From NCBI RefSeq assembly GCF_001905445.1, contig NZ_LIVQ01000004.1, positions 5,462-69,461 on the forward strand: a stretch of 64,000 nt of DNA, written 5' to 3'. The DNA is from Streptomyces sp. CB00455. GTDB lineage: Bacteria > Actinomycetota > Actinomycetes > Streptomycetales > Streptomycetaceae. The notes below the pieces were generated by a model, which worked only from the letters and a program-made list of their open reading frames with translations, was not told the DNA's origin and made no database searches. Shown here piece by piece: positions 25,093 through 33,359 of the stretch (positions are counted from its first letter, which is position 1; every line of letters begins with the position of its first letter). Made by a program: the position numbers and the translations under genes.

Positions 25093-25632
25093 CTACACCG
25101 ACGGGGGGTTGCTCTGCTCCGGTGCCGGGCTCACCGGCGGCGGCGTGGGGTCCGTCACAGGCGGGGGTGAAACCGGCGGCTCCGGAGCCGGGCTGGACGG
25201 CTGGCCGCCGCCCGAGCCACCCGAGCCACCCGCGCCGGCCGAGCCGCCGGAACCGCCGGCGCCGCCCGCGGGGGGCTCCTGGTGCCCCGAACCGCCGGTC
25301 CCGCCCCCCGGCCCGGCCGACGGCGAGGGCGCTCCCGGCTTGGCCGTCGCCCCCGGACTCGGCGAGGCCCCGGTCGCGCCGGAGGCCTTGCCGTCCTCCT
25401 TGGGCTTGCCGTCCTGAGCGCCCGTACCGTCCTTGGAGCCGTGCCCGTTGCCGTGCGCCCCCGAGCCGCGGCCCGCCGTGGAGCCGCCGCCCGATTCGAC
25501 GCCGCCCCGGTGGTCCGAGGAGGAGGAGGGCCCGGGCTCGGCCGAGTCCTCGCCGACACTCATGCAGCCCGCTGTCGCCGCGACCGCGAGCGCGGTGACG
25601 GCCAGTCGGAGGGAAGCGGACAACTGGCGCAC
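25093..25632 (-). CDS. Small secreted lipoprotein with low-complexity Gly/Pro/Ser body
   Basis: 179 residues from the GTG at 25632, which has GGAGGT 6 nt upstream. A signal peptide with a lipobox-like TAGC (Cys at about residue 21) implies export and possible lipid anchoring, although the -3 residue is T rather than the usual L. The rest is disordered: Ser/Gly/Lys-rich, then Gly-Gly-Ser repeats, then Pro-rich (PEPPVSPPPVTDPTPPP). No folded domain is visible. It may be a spacer or wall-associated protein; function unknown. Confidence 0.7.
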   Translation of the reverse strand: MRQLSASLRLAVTALAVAATAGCMSVGEDSAEPGPSSSSDHRGGVESGGGSTAGRGSGAHGNGHGSKDGTGAQDGKPKEDGKASGATGASPSPGATAKPGAPSPSAGPGGGTGGSGHQEPPAGGAGGSGGSAGAGGSGGSGGGQPSSPAPEPPVSPPPVTDPTPPPVSPAPEQSNPPSV

Positions 25633-25724
25633 GGTGGCACCTCCGGAGCCTGAAGGGCGGTCCGCATGAGCGGGTCGATGTGCCCAACTCCCTTGGACCC
25701 GTGAGGGACACGCCCTCGGCGGCC

Positions 25725-26099
25725 TCAACCGAACAGTTGCTCCGCCACCTGCGACCCCAGGTGCACCGAGCCCAGCCCGACCAGGACCGACGCGCCCACA
25801 TTGGCCGCCGCCAGGAACCCCCACCCGCGCTCGGCCAGCCGCAGCGTCTCGTACGAGAAGGTCGAGTACGTGCTCAGCGCCCCGCACAGCCCGGTCCCCA
25901 GCAGCAGCCCGAGGCGCGAGGAGGAGGCCCCGGTCAGCAGCGCGCCGGTCAGCACCCCCAGCAGCAGACAGGCGGCCGCATTGACCACGAAGGTGCCCCA
26001 GGGGAAGGCGGAGTCGTGCCGCGCCTGTACCGCCCGGTCCGTCAGGTAGCGCAGCGGCGCGCCGACGGCCGCGCCCGCCACCACGAGCAGCCAGTTCAC
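25725..26099 (-). CDS. crcB: Fluoride channel subunit CrcB/Fluc (second of pair)
   Basis: 124 residues, four hydrophobic helices, the normal size of a Fluc subunit. Conserved segments are present: GAPLRYLTDR near the N-terminus, WGTFVVNAAACLLLG, and the GLCGALSTYSTFSYE block with the Phe-box residues. Fluc proteins export fluoride passively as dual-topology dimers; paired genes as here usually give heterodimers. The start GTG overlaps the stop of the first crcB by 4 nt (GTGA), so they are translationally coupled. Confidence 0.93.
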   Translation of the reverse strand: MNWLLVVAGAAVGAPLRYLTDRAVQARHDSAFPWGTFVVNAAACLLLGVLTGALLTGASSSRLGLLLGTGLCGALSTYSTFSYETLRLAERGWGFLAAANVGASVLVGLGSVHLGSQVAEQLFG

Positions 26100-26641
26100 C
26101 GGCGCTCCCCGCCCTTCGGCCCGCCCGCGCCCTCCGGCCGGCCCCCGCCGGGCCGCGGGCCGGCGCCCCGCCGCCGGTCCCCGGCCGCCAGCCGCGTCAC
26201 CGAGGCCGCGGCCCAGACCGCACCCAGGGCGGCGGCCACCGTCAGCCCGGCGTAGGCCAGCGCGGTTCCCGCCTCGCCGTCCTCCAGGAGCCGCGAGAAG
26301 TCCGCCGCGTAGGCCGAGAAGGTGGTGAAGCCGCCGAGGATCCCGGCCCCGGCGAAGGGCCGCAGCAGCGGGTGCGGAGCCGTCCGGCCGCCCTCGCCGA
26401 TGAGCACCATCAGGACGCCGATCAGCGCGCAGCCGATGGTGTTGATCCAGAGCGTCGCCCACGGGAAGGCCCCGGGCCCGGCAGGCCACAGCAGACAGAC
26501 CCCGTACCGCGCGCACGCCCCGAGGGCCCCGCCTGCCGCCACCGCCGCGAGCACCCGGGCCTGAGGCTCCGCCGCCTGCGCGGGCACGTGCAGGTCCACG
26601 TCCGGGTCGATCGCCTCGCCGCCGGGGACCGGCCGGGTCAT
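26096..26641 (-). CDS. crcB: Fluoride channel subunit CrcB/Fluc (first of pair)
   Basis: 181 residues. The four-helix Fluc core (about 35-150) carries GALGACARYGV, FPWATLWINTIGCALIG and GILGGFTTFSAYA. It has a roughly 30-residue N-terminal and an Arg/Gly/Pro-rich C-terminal extension that the partner lacks. ATG at 26641 overlaps the stop of the upstream zincin gene by 4 nt (ATGA). Expected to pair with the second CrcB in the membrane to remove fluoride. I did not recognise a fluoride riboswitch. Confidence 0.93.
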   Translation of the reverse strand: MTRPVPGGEAIDPDVDLHVPAQAAEPQARVLAAVAAGGALGACARYGVCLLWPAGPGAFPWATLWINTIGCALIGVLMVLIGEGGRTAPHPLLRPFAGAGILGGFTTFSAYAADFSRLLEDGEAGTALAYAGLTVAAALGAVWAAASVTRLAAGDRRRGAGPRPGGGRPEGAGGPKGGERR

Positions 26642-26988
26642 CCGTAGCCCAGGGCGTGCAGCCGGTCGTCGTCGATCCCGAAGTGGTGGGCGATCTCGTG
26701 CACCACGGTGACCTCCGTCTCCGCGACCACGCTCTCCCGGTCCTCGCACATCCGCAACGTGGGATTGCGGTAGATGGTGATCCGGTCCGGCAGCACCCCG
26801 GCGTACCACTCGCCGCGATCCGTCAGCGGCGTCCCCTCGTAGAGGCCGAGCAGCCCGGGGTCGTCGGCGGGCGGCTCGTCCTCGACGAACACCGCCACGT
26901 TGTCCATGAGCCGCGTCAGCTCCGGCGGGATCCGGTCCAGGGCCTCTGCGACGAGCTCTTCGAACTCCTCGCGCGTCATCTCCAGCAC
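26638..26988 (-). CDS. Small zincin-like metallopeptidase family protein
   Basis: 116 residues from the GTG at 26988 (GGAGGG about 11 nt upstream); an ATG three codons later is possible. The C-terminus holds an intact HExxH zinc motif in TVVHEIAHHFGIDDDRLHALGYG, with the family's typical short acidic N-terminal half. Proteins of this family are common in actinobacteria and cyanobacteria but have no known substrate. It is the first gene of an operon with the two crcB genes, with 4-nt overlaps at both junctions. Confidence 0.85.
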   Translation of the reverse strand: MLEMTREEFEELVAEALDRIPPELTRLMDNVAVFVEDEPPADDPGLLGLYEGTPLTDRGEWYAGVLPDRITIYRNPTLRMCEDRESVVAETEVTVVHEIAHHFGIDDDRLHALGYG

Positions 26989-27018
26989 GCGGCCATTGTC
27001 CCTCCGGCGCAAACCGTT

Positions 27019-27048
27019 TTGGCGATAGCTCCCCGGATCCCATATGCT
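27019..27048 (+). promoter_or_regulatory. Promoter of the tRNA Glu-Asp-Phe cluster
   Basis: TTGGCG (27019-27024) and TATGCT (27043-27048), 18 bp apart, about 43 bp ahead of tRNA-Glu. It lies between the divergent zincin gene and the tRNAs. Confidence 0.5.
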
Positions 27049-27091
27049 TCTCACGTCCCCGACGCGCTGCAAAGTGCCCGGCGGGCCTTTA

Positions 27092-27164
27092 GCCCTCATC
27101 GTCTAGTGGCCCAGGACGCCGCCCTTTCAAGGCGGTAGCACGGGTTCGAATCCCGTTGGGGGTA
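27092..27164 (+). tRNA. tRNA-Glu (TTC)
   Basis: 73-nt cloverleaf, TTC anticodon in cTTTCaa, TTCGAAT T loop, acceptor stem intact with one G1-T72 wobble. First gene of a three-tRNA cluster. Confidence 0.95.
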
Positions 27165-27202
27165 CGCGTTACCGTGTGCAAGACTTTGTCTCGCACATGC
27201 AA

Positions 27203-27276
27203 GGTCCTGTGGAGCAGTTGGTTAGCTCGCCACCCTGTCAAGGTGGAGGTCGCGGGTTCAAGTCCCGTCAGGATCG
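27203..27276 (+). tRNA. tRNA-Asp (GTC), copy 1
   Basis: 74-nt cloverleaf with GTC anticodon. Acceptor GGTCCTG pairs with CAGGATC; discriminator G, the aspartate identity base. It differs from copy 2 (31778-31851) only in the third acceptor pair, T3-A70 here against A3-T70 there. Confidence 0.95.
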
Positions 27277-27298
27277 CTGAAGCCGGAAACGGTTTCGT

Positions 27299-27375
27299 GG
27301 CTGGGTAGCTCAGTTGGTACGAGCGATCGCCTGAAAAGCGATAGGTCGCCGGTTCGACCCCGGCCCCAGCCACCA
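27299..27375 (+). tRNA. tRNA-Phe (GAA), CCA encoded
   Basis: Cloverleaf with GAA anticodon and perfect GGCTGGG/CCCAGCC acceptor stem, discriminator A. The CCA end is genomically encoded (27373-27375), unlike most tRNAs in this window. Confidence 0.95.
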
Positions 27376-27377
27376 CA

Positions 27378-27408
27378 GGAAGGCCCCGTCCCTCGGACGG
27401 GGCCTTCC
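27378..27408 (+). terminator. Terminator of the tRNA cluster
   Basis: 14-bp perfect stem (27378-27391 with 27395-27408), 3-nt loop, directly after tRNA-Phe. Confidence 0.85.
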
Positions 27409-27411
27409 GCG

Positions 27412-27615
27412 TTACCCGGCGTCCGCCCCGGTCTCCGGCCCCGGCGCGGCCGATCCGGCGCGGTGCCTGCGGCGCCACAGCACCAGGCCGACGGCCGCCG
27501 ACGCGGCCGCGACCAGTCCGGGCAGCACCCGGTCGGGGACGCCGCCGGCCCAGGACCGGACCCGCTGCTCCACCGCGAACGAGTCGTCCAGTGCCAGGAC
27601 GGTCACGACCGGCAC
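27412..27615 (-). CDS. Small hypothetical membrane protein
   Basis: 67 residues from a GTG at 27615. One hydrophobic helix (VLPGLVAAASAAVGLVLW) is followed by a basic RRRHR stretch and an acidic Pro/Gly tail, so it could be a single-pass membrane protein with its C-terminus inside. The frame remains protein-like for a few codons ahead of the GTG but has no better start, and there is no good ribosome site. Family not recognised; it may be a remnant. Confidence 0.35.
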   Translation of the reverse strand: MPVVTVLALDDSFAVEQRVRSWAGGVPDRVLPGLVAAASAAVGLVLWRRRHRAGSAAPGPETGADAG

Positions 27616-27760
27616 CTGCCACAGGGCGCGGTGGGACCTGTCGGCCGTACGTGGGGCCTTTCACGGAACGGGTGGAGGGGGACTCGTCCCGAATTGGTAC
27701 GGGTCCACCCGACAAATGCGTTCGCCACCCGGAGGGGCCAGGTGAGATCCTCGATCAGGT

Positions 27761-30700
27761 ATGTCTACTTCCTTCGCCGCCCTGCAGACGCTTCTCGGTG
27801 AGATCTCCCTCCGCGACGCGCACCGCCTCGGCCGCCGCCTCGAAGGCGCCCGCCGAATCCGCAAGCCCGAGGCCCGGCAGGCCGTGCTCGACGAGATCGC
27901 CGCGGAGGCCACGAAGGCCGCCGGGCGGCTCGCCGGCCGCGCCTCGCGGATGCCCGAGGTCACCTATCCCGAGAACCTCCCCGTCAGCCAGAAGAAGGAC
28001 GAGATCGCCGAGGCGATACGCGACCACCAGGTCGTGATCGTCGCGGGCGAGACCGGCTCCGGCAAGACCACGCAGATCCCCAAGATCTGCATGGAACTGG
28101 GCCGCGGAGTCCGCGGCATGATCGGCCACACCCAGCCCCGCCGGCTCGCCGCCCGCACGGTCGCGGAGCGCATCGCCGAGGAACTGAAGTCCGAGATCGG
28201 ACAGACGGTCGGCTGGAAGGTCCGCTTCACCGACCAGGTGGACCAGGACGCGACCTTCGTGAAGCTGATGACGGACGGCATCCTGCTCGCCGAGATCCAG
28301 ACGGACCGCGAGCTGCGGGCGTACGACACGATCATCATCGACGAGGCCCACGAGCGCTCGCTGAACATCGACTTCCTGCTCGGCTACCTCGCCACGCTGC
28401 TGCCCAAGCGCCCCGACCTCAAGGTGATCATCACCTCGGCGACCATCGACCCGCAGCGCTTCTCCCGGCATTTCGGGGACGCCCCCATCGTCGAGGTCAG
28501 CGGGCGGACGTACCCGGTGGAGGTCCGCTACCGGCCGCTGCTGGAGGAGGACTCCGACGACAGCGACCGGGACCAGATCACGGCGATCTGCGAGGCCGTG
28601 GACGAACTCCAGTCCGAGGGGCCCGGCGACATCCTGGTCTTCCTCTCGGGCGAGCGCGAGATCCGCGACACGGCCGACGCGCTGAACAAGCGCGGCCTGC
28701 CCCGCGGCGGAGCCGCTGCCGGACACGGCACGGAGGTCCTGCCGCTCTACGCGCGCCTCTCGCACGCCGAGCAGCACCGGGTGTTCCAGCAGCACACCGG
28801 GCGCCGCGTCGTCCTCGCCACCAACGTCGCCGAGACCTCGCTGACCGTCCCGGGCATCAAGTACGTGATCGACCCGGGCACCGCCCGCATCTCGCGCTAC
28901 AGCCACCGCACGAAGGTGCAGCGCCTGCCCATCGAGCGGATCTCGCAGGCCAGCGCCAACCAGCGCAAGGGCCGCTGCGGCCGCACCAGTGACGGCATCT
29001 GCATCCGGCTGTACTCCGAGGACGACTTCCTCTCCCGCCCGGAGTTCACGGACGCCGAGATCCTGCGCACCAACCTGGCCTCCGTCATTCTCCAGATGAC
29101 CGCCGCCGGGCTCGGCGAGATCGAGAAGTTCCCCTTCATCGACCCGCCGGACCACCGCAACATCCGCGACGGCGTCCAGCTCCTCCAGGAGCTCGGCGCC
29201 CTCGACCCCGCGGAGAAGGATCCGAAGAAGCGCCTCACCCCGATGGGCCGCCAGCTCTCCCAGCTCCCGGTGGACCCGCGCCTGGCCCGCATGGTCGTGG
29301 AGGCGGACAAGAACAACTGCGTCCGCGAGGTCATGGTCATCGCGGCGGCCCTGTCCATCCAGGACCCGCGCGAGCGCCCTTCGGACAAGCAGACCCAGGC
29401 TGACCAGAACCACGCCCGGTTCAAGGACGAGACCAGCGACTTCTTGTCCTTCCTGAACATGTGGCGCTACGTGCGCGAGCAGCAGAAGGAGCGCGGCTCC
29501 TCCGCCTTCCGCCGGATGTGCAAGCAGGAGTACCTGAACTTCCTGCGCATCCGCGAGTGGCAGGACATCTACTCGCAGCTGCGCACGGTCGCCAAGACCA
29601 TGGGCATCCACGTCAACGAGGCCGACGCCCCCGAGCAGAGCGTCCACGTCTCGCTGCTGGCCGGCCTGCTGTCGCACATCGGGCTGAAGGACACCGACAA
29701 GAACGAGTACCTCGGTGCCCGCGGTGCCAAGTTCGCGATCTTCCCCGGCTCGTCGCTGTTCAAGAAGCAGCCGAAGTTCCTGATGTCCGCGGAGCTGGTG
29801 GAGACCTCGCGGCTGTGGGCCCGGGTGAACGCCAAGGTGGAGCCCGAGTGGGTGGAGCCGCTGGCGCAGCACCTGGTCAAGCACACGTACAGCGAGCCGC
29901 ACTGGGAGAAGGACCAGGCGGCGGTGATGGCCTACGAGAAGGTCACGCTGTACGGCGTGCCGATCGTGGCCCAGAGGAAGATCAACTACGGCCGCATCGA
30001 TCCCGAGGTCTCGCGCGAGCTGTTCATCCGCAACGCGCTGGTCGAGGGGGACTGGCGCACGCACCACAAGTTCTACGCCGACAACCGCAGGCTCCTCACC
30101 GAGGTGGAGGAGCTGGAGAACCGTGCCCGGCGCCGCGACATCGTGGTGGACGACGAGACGCTCTTCGACTTCTACGACCAGAAGATCCCGGCGCACGTGG
30201 TCTCGGGGGCGCACTTCGATTCCTGGTGGAAGCACAAGAAGCGCGAGGAGCCCGAACTCCTCGACTTCGAGCGGGAGATGCTGCTGACGGAGAAGGCGGC
30301 CGGGGTCACCAAGGCCGACTACCCGGACACCTGGCGGCAGGGGCAGCTGAAGTTCCGGGTGACCTACCAGTTCGAGCCGGGCGCGGACGCGGACGGCGTG
30401 ACCGTCCACATCCCGCTCCAGGTGCTGAACCAGGTCACCGACGAGGGCTTCGACTGGCAGATCCCGGGCCTGCGCGAGGAGGTCGTCACCGAGCTGATCC
30501 GCTCGCTGCCCAAGCCGATCCGCCGGCACTACGTGCCCGCGCCGAACTTCGCGACCCGCTTCCTGGACCGGGCGGTTCCTCTCCAGGAGCCGCTGCCGGT
30601 GACCCTGGCGCGGGAGCTCCAGCGGATGGTGGGCGTCCCGGTCTCGGCCGGGGACTTCGACCTGACCCGCGTCCCGGACCACCTGAAGATCACCTTCAGG

Positions 30701-31708
30701 ATCGTCGACGAGCGGCGCAAGAACCTCGCCGAGGACAAGGACCTGGAGGCGCTGCGTCTGCGTCTGAAGCCCAAGGCCCGCCAGGCCCTCTCCCAGGCCG
30801 CCGCGGCCACCGCCGAGCGGGCGGGCGGGGAGTCGGTGGAGCGCTCCGGGCTGACCGGCTGGACGATCGGCACGCTGACCAAGGTCTTCGAGACCCGCAG
30901 GGCGGGCCAGCCGGTGAAGGCGTACCCGGCGCTCGTGGACGCGGGGACGAGCGTCGCCGTACGGCTCTTCGACACCGAGGCCGAGCAGCAGCAGGCGATG
31001 TGGCTGGGCACCCGGCGCCTCATCATGCTCAACATCCCGGTCAATCCGGCGAAGTTCGCCTCGGACCACCTGACCAACCAGCAGAAGCTGGCCCTCTCCC
31101 GCAATCCGCACGGCTCCATCCAGGCGCTGTTCGACGACTGCGCCACGGCGGCGTGCGACAAGCTCATCGCCGACCACGGCGGGCCGGCCTGGGACGAGGC
31201 GGGCTTCCGCAAGCTCTACGAGGCCGTCCGGAGCGACCTGGTGGACACCACCGTGCGCACGGTCGGCCAGGTGCAGCAGGTACTGGCCGCCTGGCAGGCC
31301 TGCGAGCGCCGGCTGAAGGCCACCAACAGCCTGGCCCTGGTCGCGAACCTGCAGGACGTGAAGACGCAGCTCGCGGCCCTGATGCCGGCCGGCTTCGTGA
31401 CGCTCACCGGGCTGCGCCGCCTGGCGGACCTCATGCGCTACCTGGTGGCGGTGGACCGGCGGCTCCAGCAGATGCCGACGGGCGTCCAGCGCGACACCAC
31501 GCGCATGGAGAAGGTCCACGAGATGCAGGACGAGTACGCCTGGCTGCTGGAGCAGTTGCCGAAGGGGCGGCCGGTGCCGGCGGCGGTCACCGAGATCCGC
31601 TGGATGATCGAGGAACTGCGGGTCAGCTACTTCGCGCACGCGCTGGGAACGGCCTATCCGGTCTCCGACAAGCGGATCGTGAAGGCGGTGGACGCGGCGG
31701 CGCCGTGA
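27761..31708 (+). CDS. hrpA: ATP-dependent RNA helicase HrpA (DEAH box)
   Basis: 1315 residues, the usual full length. Motif I GETGSGKTT (about 92-100), DEAH in IIDEAHERSLNIDFLLGYL, SATID, and a motif VI region with QRKGRCGR are intact, followed by the ratchet/OB region and the long HrpA-specific C-terminal domain (about 650-1315). HrpA acts on mRNA and on stalled ribosome complexes in E. coli. ATG at 27761 follows AGGT closely with GAGGGG further up. It ends 70 bp before tRNA-Asp copy 2. Confidence 0.95.
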   Translation: MSTSFAALQTLLGEISLRDAHRLGRRLEGARRIRKPEARQAVLDEIAAEATKAAGRLAGRASRMPEVTYPENLPVSQKKDEIAEAIRDHQVVIVAGETGSGKTTQIPKICMELGRGVRGMIGHTQPRRLAARTVAERIAEELKSEIGQTVGWKVRFTDQVDQDATFVKLMTDGILLAEIQTDRELRAYDTIIIDEAHERSLNIDFLLGYLATLLPKRPDLKVIITSATIDPQRFSRHFGDAPIVEVSGRTYPVEVRYRPLLEEDSDDSDRDQITAICEAVDELQSEGPGDILVFLSGEREIRDTADALNKRGLPRGGAAAGHGTEVLPLYARLSHAEQHRVFQQHTGRRVVLATNVAETSLTVPGIKYVIDPGTARISRYSHRTKVQRLPIERISQASANQRKGRCGRTSDGICIRLYSEDDFLSRPEFTDAEILRTNLASVILQMTAAGLGEIEKFPFIDPPDHRNIRDGVQLLQELGALDPAEKDPKKRLTPMGRQLSQLPVDPRLARMVVEADKNNCVREVMVIAAALSIQDPRERPSDKQTQADQNHARFKDETSDFLSFLNMWRYVREQQKERGSSAFRRMCKQEYLNFLRIREWQDIYSQLRTVAKTMGIHVNEADAPEQSVHVSLLAGLLSHIGLKDTDKNEYLGARGAKFAIFPGSSLFKKQPKFLMSAELVETSRLWARVNAKVEPEWVEPLAQHLVKHTYSEPHWEKDQAAVMAYEKVTLYGVPIVAQRKINYGRIDPEVSRELFIRNALVEGDWRTHHKFYADNRRLLTEVEELENRARRRDIVVDDETLFDFYDQKIPAHVVSGAHFDSWWKHKKREEPELLDFEREMLLTEKAAGVTKADYPDTWRQGQLKFRVTYQFEPGADADGVTVHIPLQVLNQVTDEGFDWQIPGLREEVVTELIRSLPKPIRRHYVPAPNFATRFLDRAVPLQEPLPVTLARELQRMVGVPVSAGDFDLTRVPDHLKITFRIVDERRKNLAEDKDLEALRLRLKPKARQALSQAAAATAERAGGESVERSGLTGWTIGTLTKVFETRRAGQPVKAYPALVDAGTSVAVRLFDTEAEQQQAMWLGTRRLIMLNIPVNPAKFASDHLTNQQKLALSRNPHGSIQALFDDCATAACDKLIADHGGPAWDEAGFRKLYEAVRSDLVDTTVRTVGQVQQVLAAWQACERRLKATNSLALVANLQDVKTQLAALMPAGFVTLTGLRRLADLMRYLVAVDRRLQQMPTGVQRDTTRMEKVHEMQDEYAWLLEQLPKGRPVPAAVTEIRWMIEELRVSYFAHALGTAYPVSDKRIVKAVDAAAP

Positions 31709-31713
31709 TCCGG

Positions 31714-31744
31714 TTCGACTGCACCCCCTGAGCTGCGGTACAGT
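31714..31744 (+). promoter_or_regulatory. Possible promoter of tRNA-Asp copy 2
   Basis: TTCGAC (31714-31719) and TACAGT (31739-31744), 19 bp apart, 33 nt ahead of the tRNA. Moderate match only. Confidence 0.35.
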
Positions 31745-31777
31745 CTGATTCGCAGCCGCCGAGCGGCCGCAAATCAA

Positions 31778-31851
31778 GGACCTGTGGAGCAGTTGGTTAG
31801 CTCGCCACCCTGTCAAGGTGGAGGTCGCGGGTTCAAGTCCCGTCAGGTTCG
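31778..31851 (+). tRNA. tRNA-Asp (GTC), copy 2
   Basis: 74-nt cloverleaf identical to copy 1 except for a compensated third acceptor pair (A3-T70 instead of T3-A70). Discriminator G. Stands alone with its own terminator. Confidence 0.95.
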
Positions 31852-31857
31852 CAGAAA

Positions 31858-31897
31858 CGTCAGGGCCCGCATCCCCCAGGGGATGCGGGCCCTGACG
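31858..31897 (+). terminator. Terminator of tRNA-Asp copy 2
   Basis: Perfect 19-bp stem (31858-31876 with 31879-31897) with a minimal loop, 6 nt after the tRNA. Confidence 0.85.
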
Positions 31898-32445
31898 CGT
31901 TGACAGGGGGAACTGCCCGGGCGCCGGGACGCCTGCGCGCCGCCACGGGCCGCCTGGGCGCCCGGAGGGCACGGGGAGCGGCCCTGGACCGCCCTGGCCG
32001 CCTCCAAGCGCCCCTGCGCCGCCCTGCGCCGCCCCGGGCACTCCCGGCCCTCATCGCGCGGCCTCTGGTGCTCCCCGGCGCCGCCGCCGTGGAGGGGCAG
32101 CCGCGCGGAGCCGCTCCAGGGCCGCCCTCGCTCCCCGGCCCGCGACGGCGGCGGGCTCCGCGACGGTGGCCCGTCCACCGCCGGCCACCGCCCCCGGCCC
32201 CGCCCGCTGCGGACCTGCGTCGAGAATCCCCCGTTCGCATGATGCACTCTGCGGTGCCCGTCCCCTTACGGGGTGCATTGCCGGAAGGACAAGAGAGATC
32301 ATCTGTGACGGGAGTCACCGTACGAGTTTTTGCGACCCGTACTTTTATCGCGCCCATACGCGCGCTCGATTTAATATGTGCAATGGCACCCATAGGGCCA
32401 GGACTCCGCACCGTCGCGATACCGCCCTGACCTGGGCATAAAAAA
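31898..32445. other. Intergenic region with an A/T-rich patch
   Basis: About 550 bp. The left two thirds is extremely G/C-rich without a gene-like frame. At about 32280-32400 base composition drops sharply (gtttttgcg, ttttatcgcg, tttaatatg). A 41-codon frame on the plus strand (GTG 32305 to 32430) has GGAAGGAC upstream and contains one rare TTA codon, but I recognise nothing in it. The patch may be a remnant of acquired DNA or a small RNA locus. Confidence 0.4.
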
Positions 32446-32479
32446 GATCGCGCTGGACCCGGCGGAGTCCAGCGCGATC
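32446..32479 (-). terminator. Rho-independent terminator of bldC with T tail
   Basis: Read on the minus strand: 13-bp perfect stem (32479-32467 with 32458-32446), 8-nt loop, then TTTTT at 32445-32441. It is the only hairpin in this window with a classical T tract. Confidence 0.9.
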
Positions 32480-32585
32480 GACGGCCGGGAACCTGTTGGG
32501 GCAGGTCCGGTCGTATGAAGCAATGTGGGTTTCATCGGATTGGGGGACCCGATACAGACCCGTTAAAGCGGGGTGCTGCGGAACC

Positions 32586-32792
32586 TCAGGCCTCGCTGCG
32601 CTGCTGCGGAATTCCCGCAAGCAGTGCGCGAACCTCGGCCTCGCGGTAACGGCGGTGTCCACCCAGGGTGCGGATGGACGTGAGCTTGCCAGCCTTGGCC
32701 CAGCGGGTGACCGTCTTCGGGTCCACGCGGAACATCGTGGCAACCTCAGCCGGGGTCAGCAGCGGCTCGGCATCAGGGGTGCGAGCGGTCAT
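32586..32792 (-). CDS. bldC: Developmental regulator BldC (MerR-like DNA-binding protein)
   Basis: 68 residues, the exact length and, as far as I recall, sequence of Streptomyces BldC. It is a bare winged HTH of MerR type without effector domain: LLTPAEVATMFRVDPKTVTR is the HTH and TLGGHRRYREAEV the wing. BldC binds head-to-tail on direct repeats and delays entry into development. ATG at 32792 has GAGGAGG 7 nt upstream. A 570-bp upstream region holds several inverted repeats, and a T-tailed terminator follows. Confidence 0.98.
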   Translation of the reverse strand: MTARTPDAEPLLTPAEVATMFRVDPKTVTRWAKAGKLTSIRTLGGHRRYREAEVRALLAGIPQQRSEA

Positions 32793-33205
32793 GAGCGGCC
32801 TCCTCGGGAGAACCGAACCATCTCGGTTCTTTCCTCTAAATTCTGCACCTTGGCCCGCGTTGCCCGAAATGGACATACGCGGGCCGAGTCGGTTATAGGA
32901 CGAACGGCTTGTCCTCGGCACTACAACTACACCATCCGTCCAGCCCCAAGGGCCAAACCGACGGAATTGCCCTCCGAGGTGTTCATCAGCGGCGGAAGCC
33001 GATGGACCGCCCCATAACGGACAGTCACCCCACTGTGACGATCAGTCACAGAGCGATCAGGAGTCGCCAGACCCCCCGTAGAGCGCAATGCCGAGCATTC
33101 CGCCCTTACTTGGGCGGAAGGAACCCTCCCCGGACTCCTTGTCCTATTTTGGCACGAGGGTAGGGGAAGGGCGCAAGGGTGTGGTTAGTGCGGTCCGTCA
33201 CGCTT

Positions 33206-33250
33206 GGGCCAATGGCCCGGATCGGGACGTAGGTCCTGGCACTACGTCCC
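33206..33250. repeat. Two inverted repeats upstream of bldC
   Basis: gggcc/ggccc at 33206-33218 with a 3-bp gap, and gggacgtag/ctacgtccc at 33224-33232 and 33242-33250 with a 9-bp gap. Confidence 0.7.
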
Positions 33251-33269
33251 AAATGGCACGATCAAGGCT

Positions 33270-33295
33270 CTGATCAGCCATTTATGGCTGATCAG
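33270..33295. repeat. 26-bp perfect palindrome upstream of bldC
   Basis: ctgatcagccat (33270-33281) and atggctgatcag (33284-33295) with 2 bp between. It is A/T-rich for this genome. It could be an operator, or the terminator of the upstream gene whose stop is 65 bp away. Confidence 0.8.
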
Positions 33296-33359
33296 ACGAT
33301 ACGCGGGGTACGACGCGGCCCTCCGCGGGACCGGTCGGAGCAGTATCCGCCGCCGGAGG

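Larger units (their letters stand above)
32793..33359 (-). promoter_or_regulatory. bldC upstream regulatory region
   Basis: About 570 bp between the upstream hypothetical gene and bldC, both leftward. No gene fits. It carries three closely spaced inverted repeats at 33206-33295 (listed separately). The size is large for this genome and suits a developmentally controlled promoter. Confidence 0.45.

Noticed and set aside
26989..27018. Fluoride riboswitch ahead of the crcB operon
   Set aside because: The space before the first gene is short and holds tRNA promoter sequence; no pseudoknot motif was recognised.
27755..32041. Minus-strand frame of about 1400 codons opposite hrpA
   Set aside because: Antisense shadow; it also runs through a tRNA gene.
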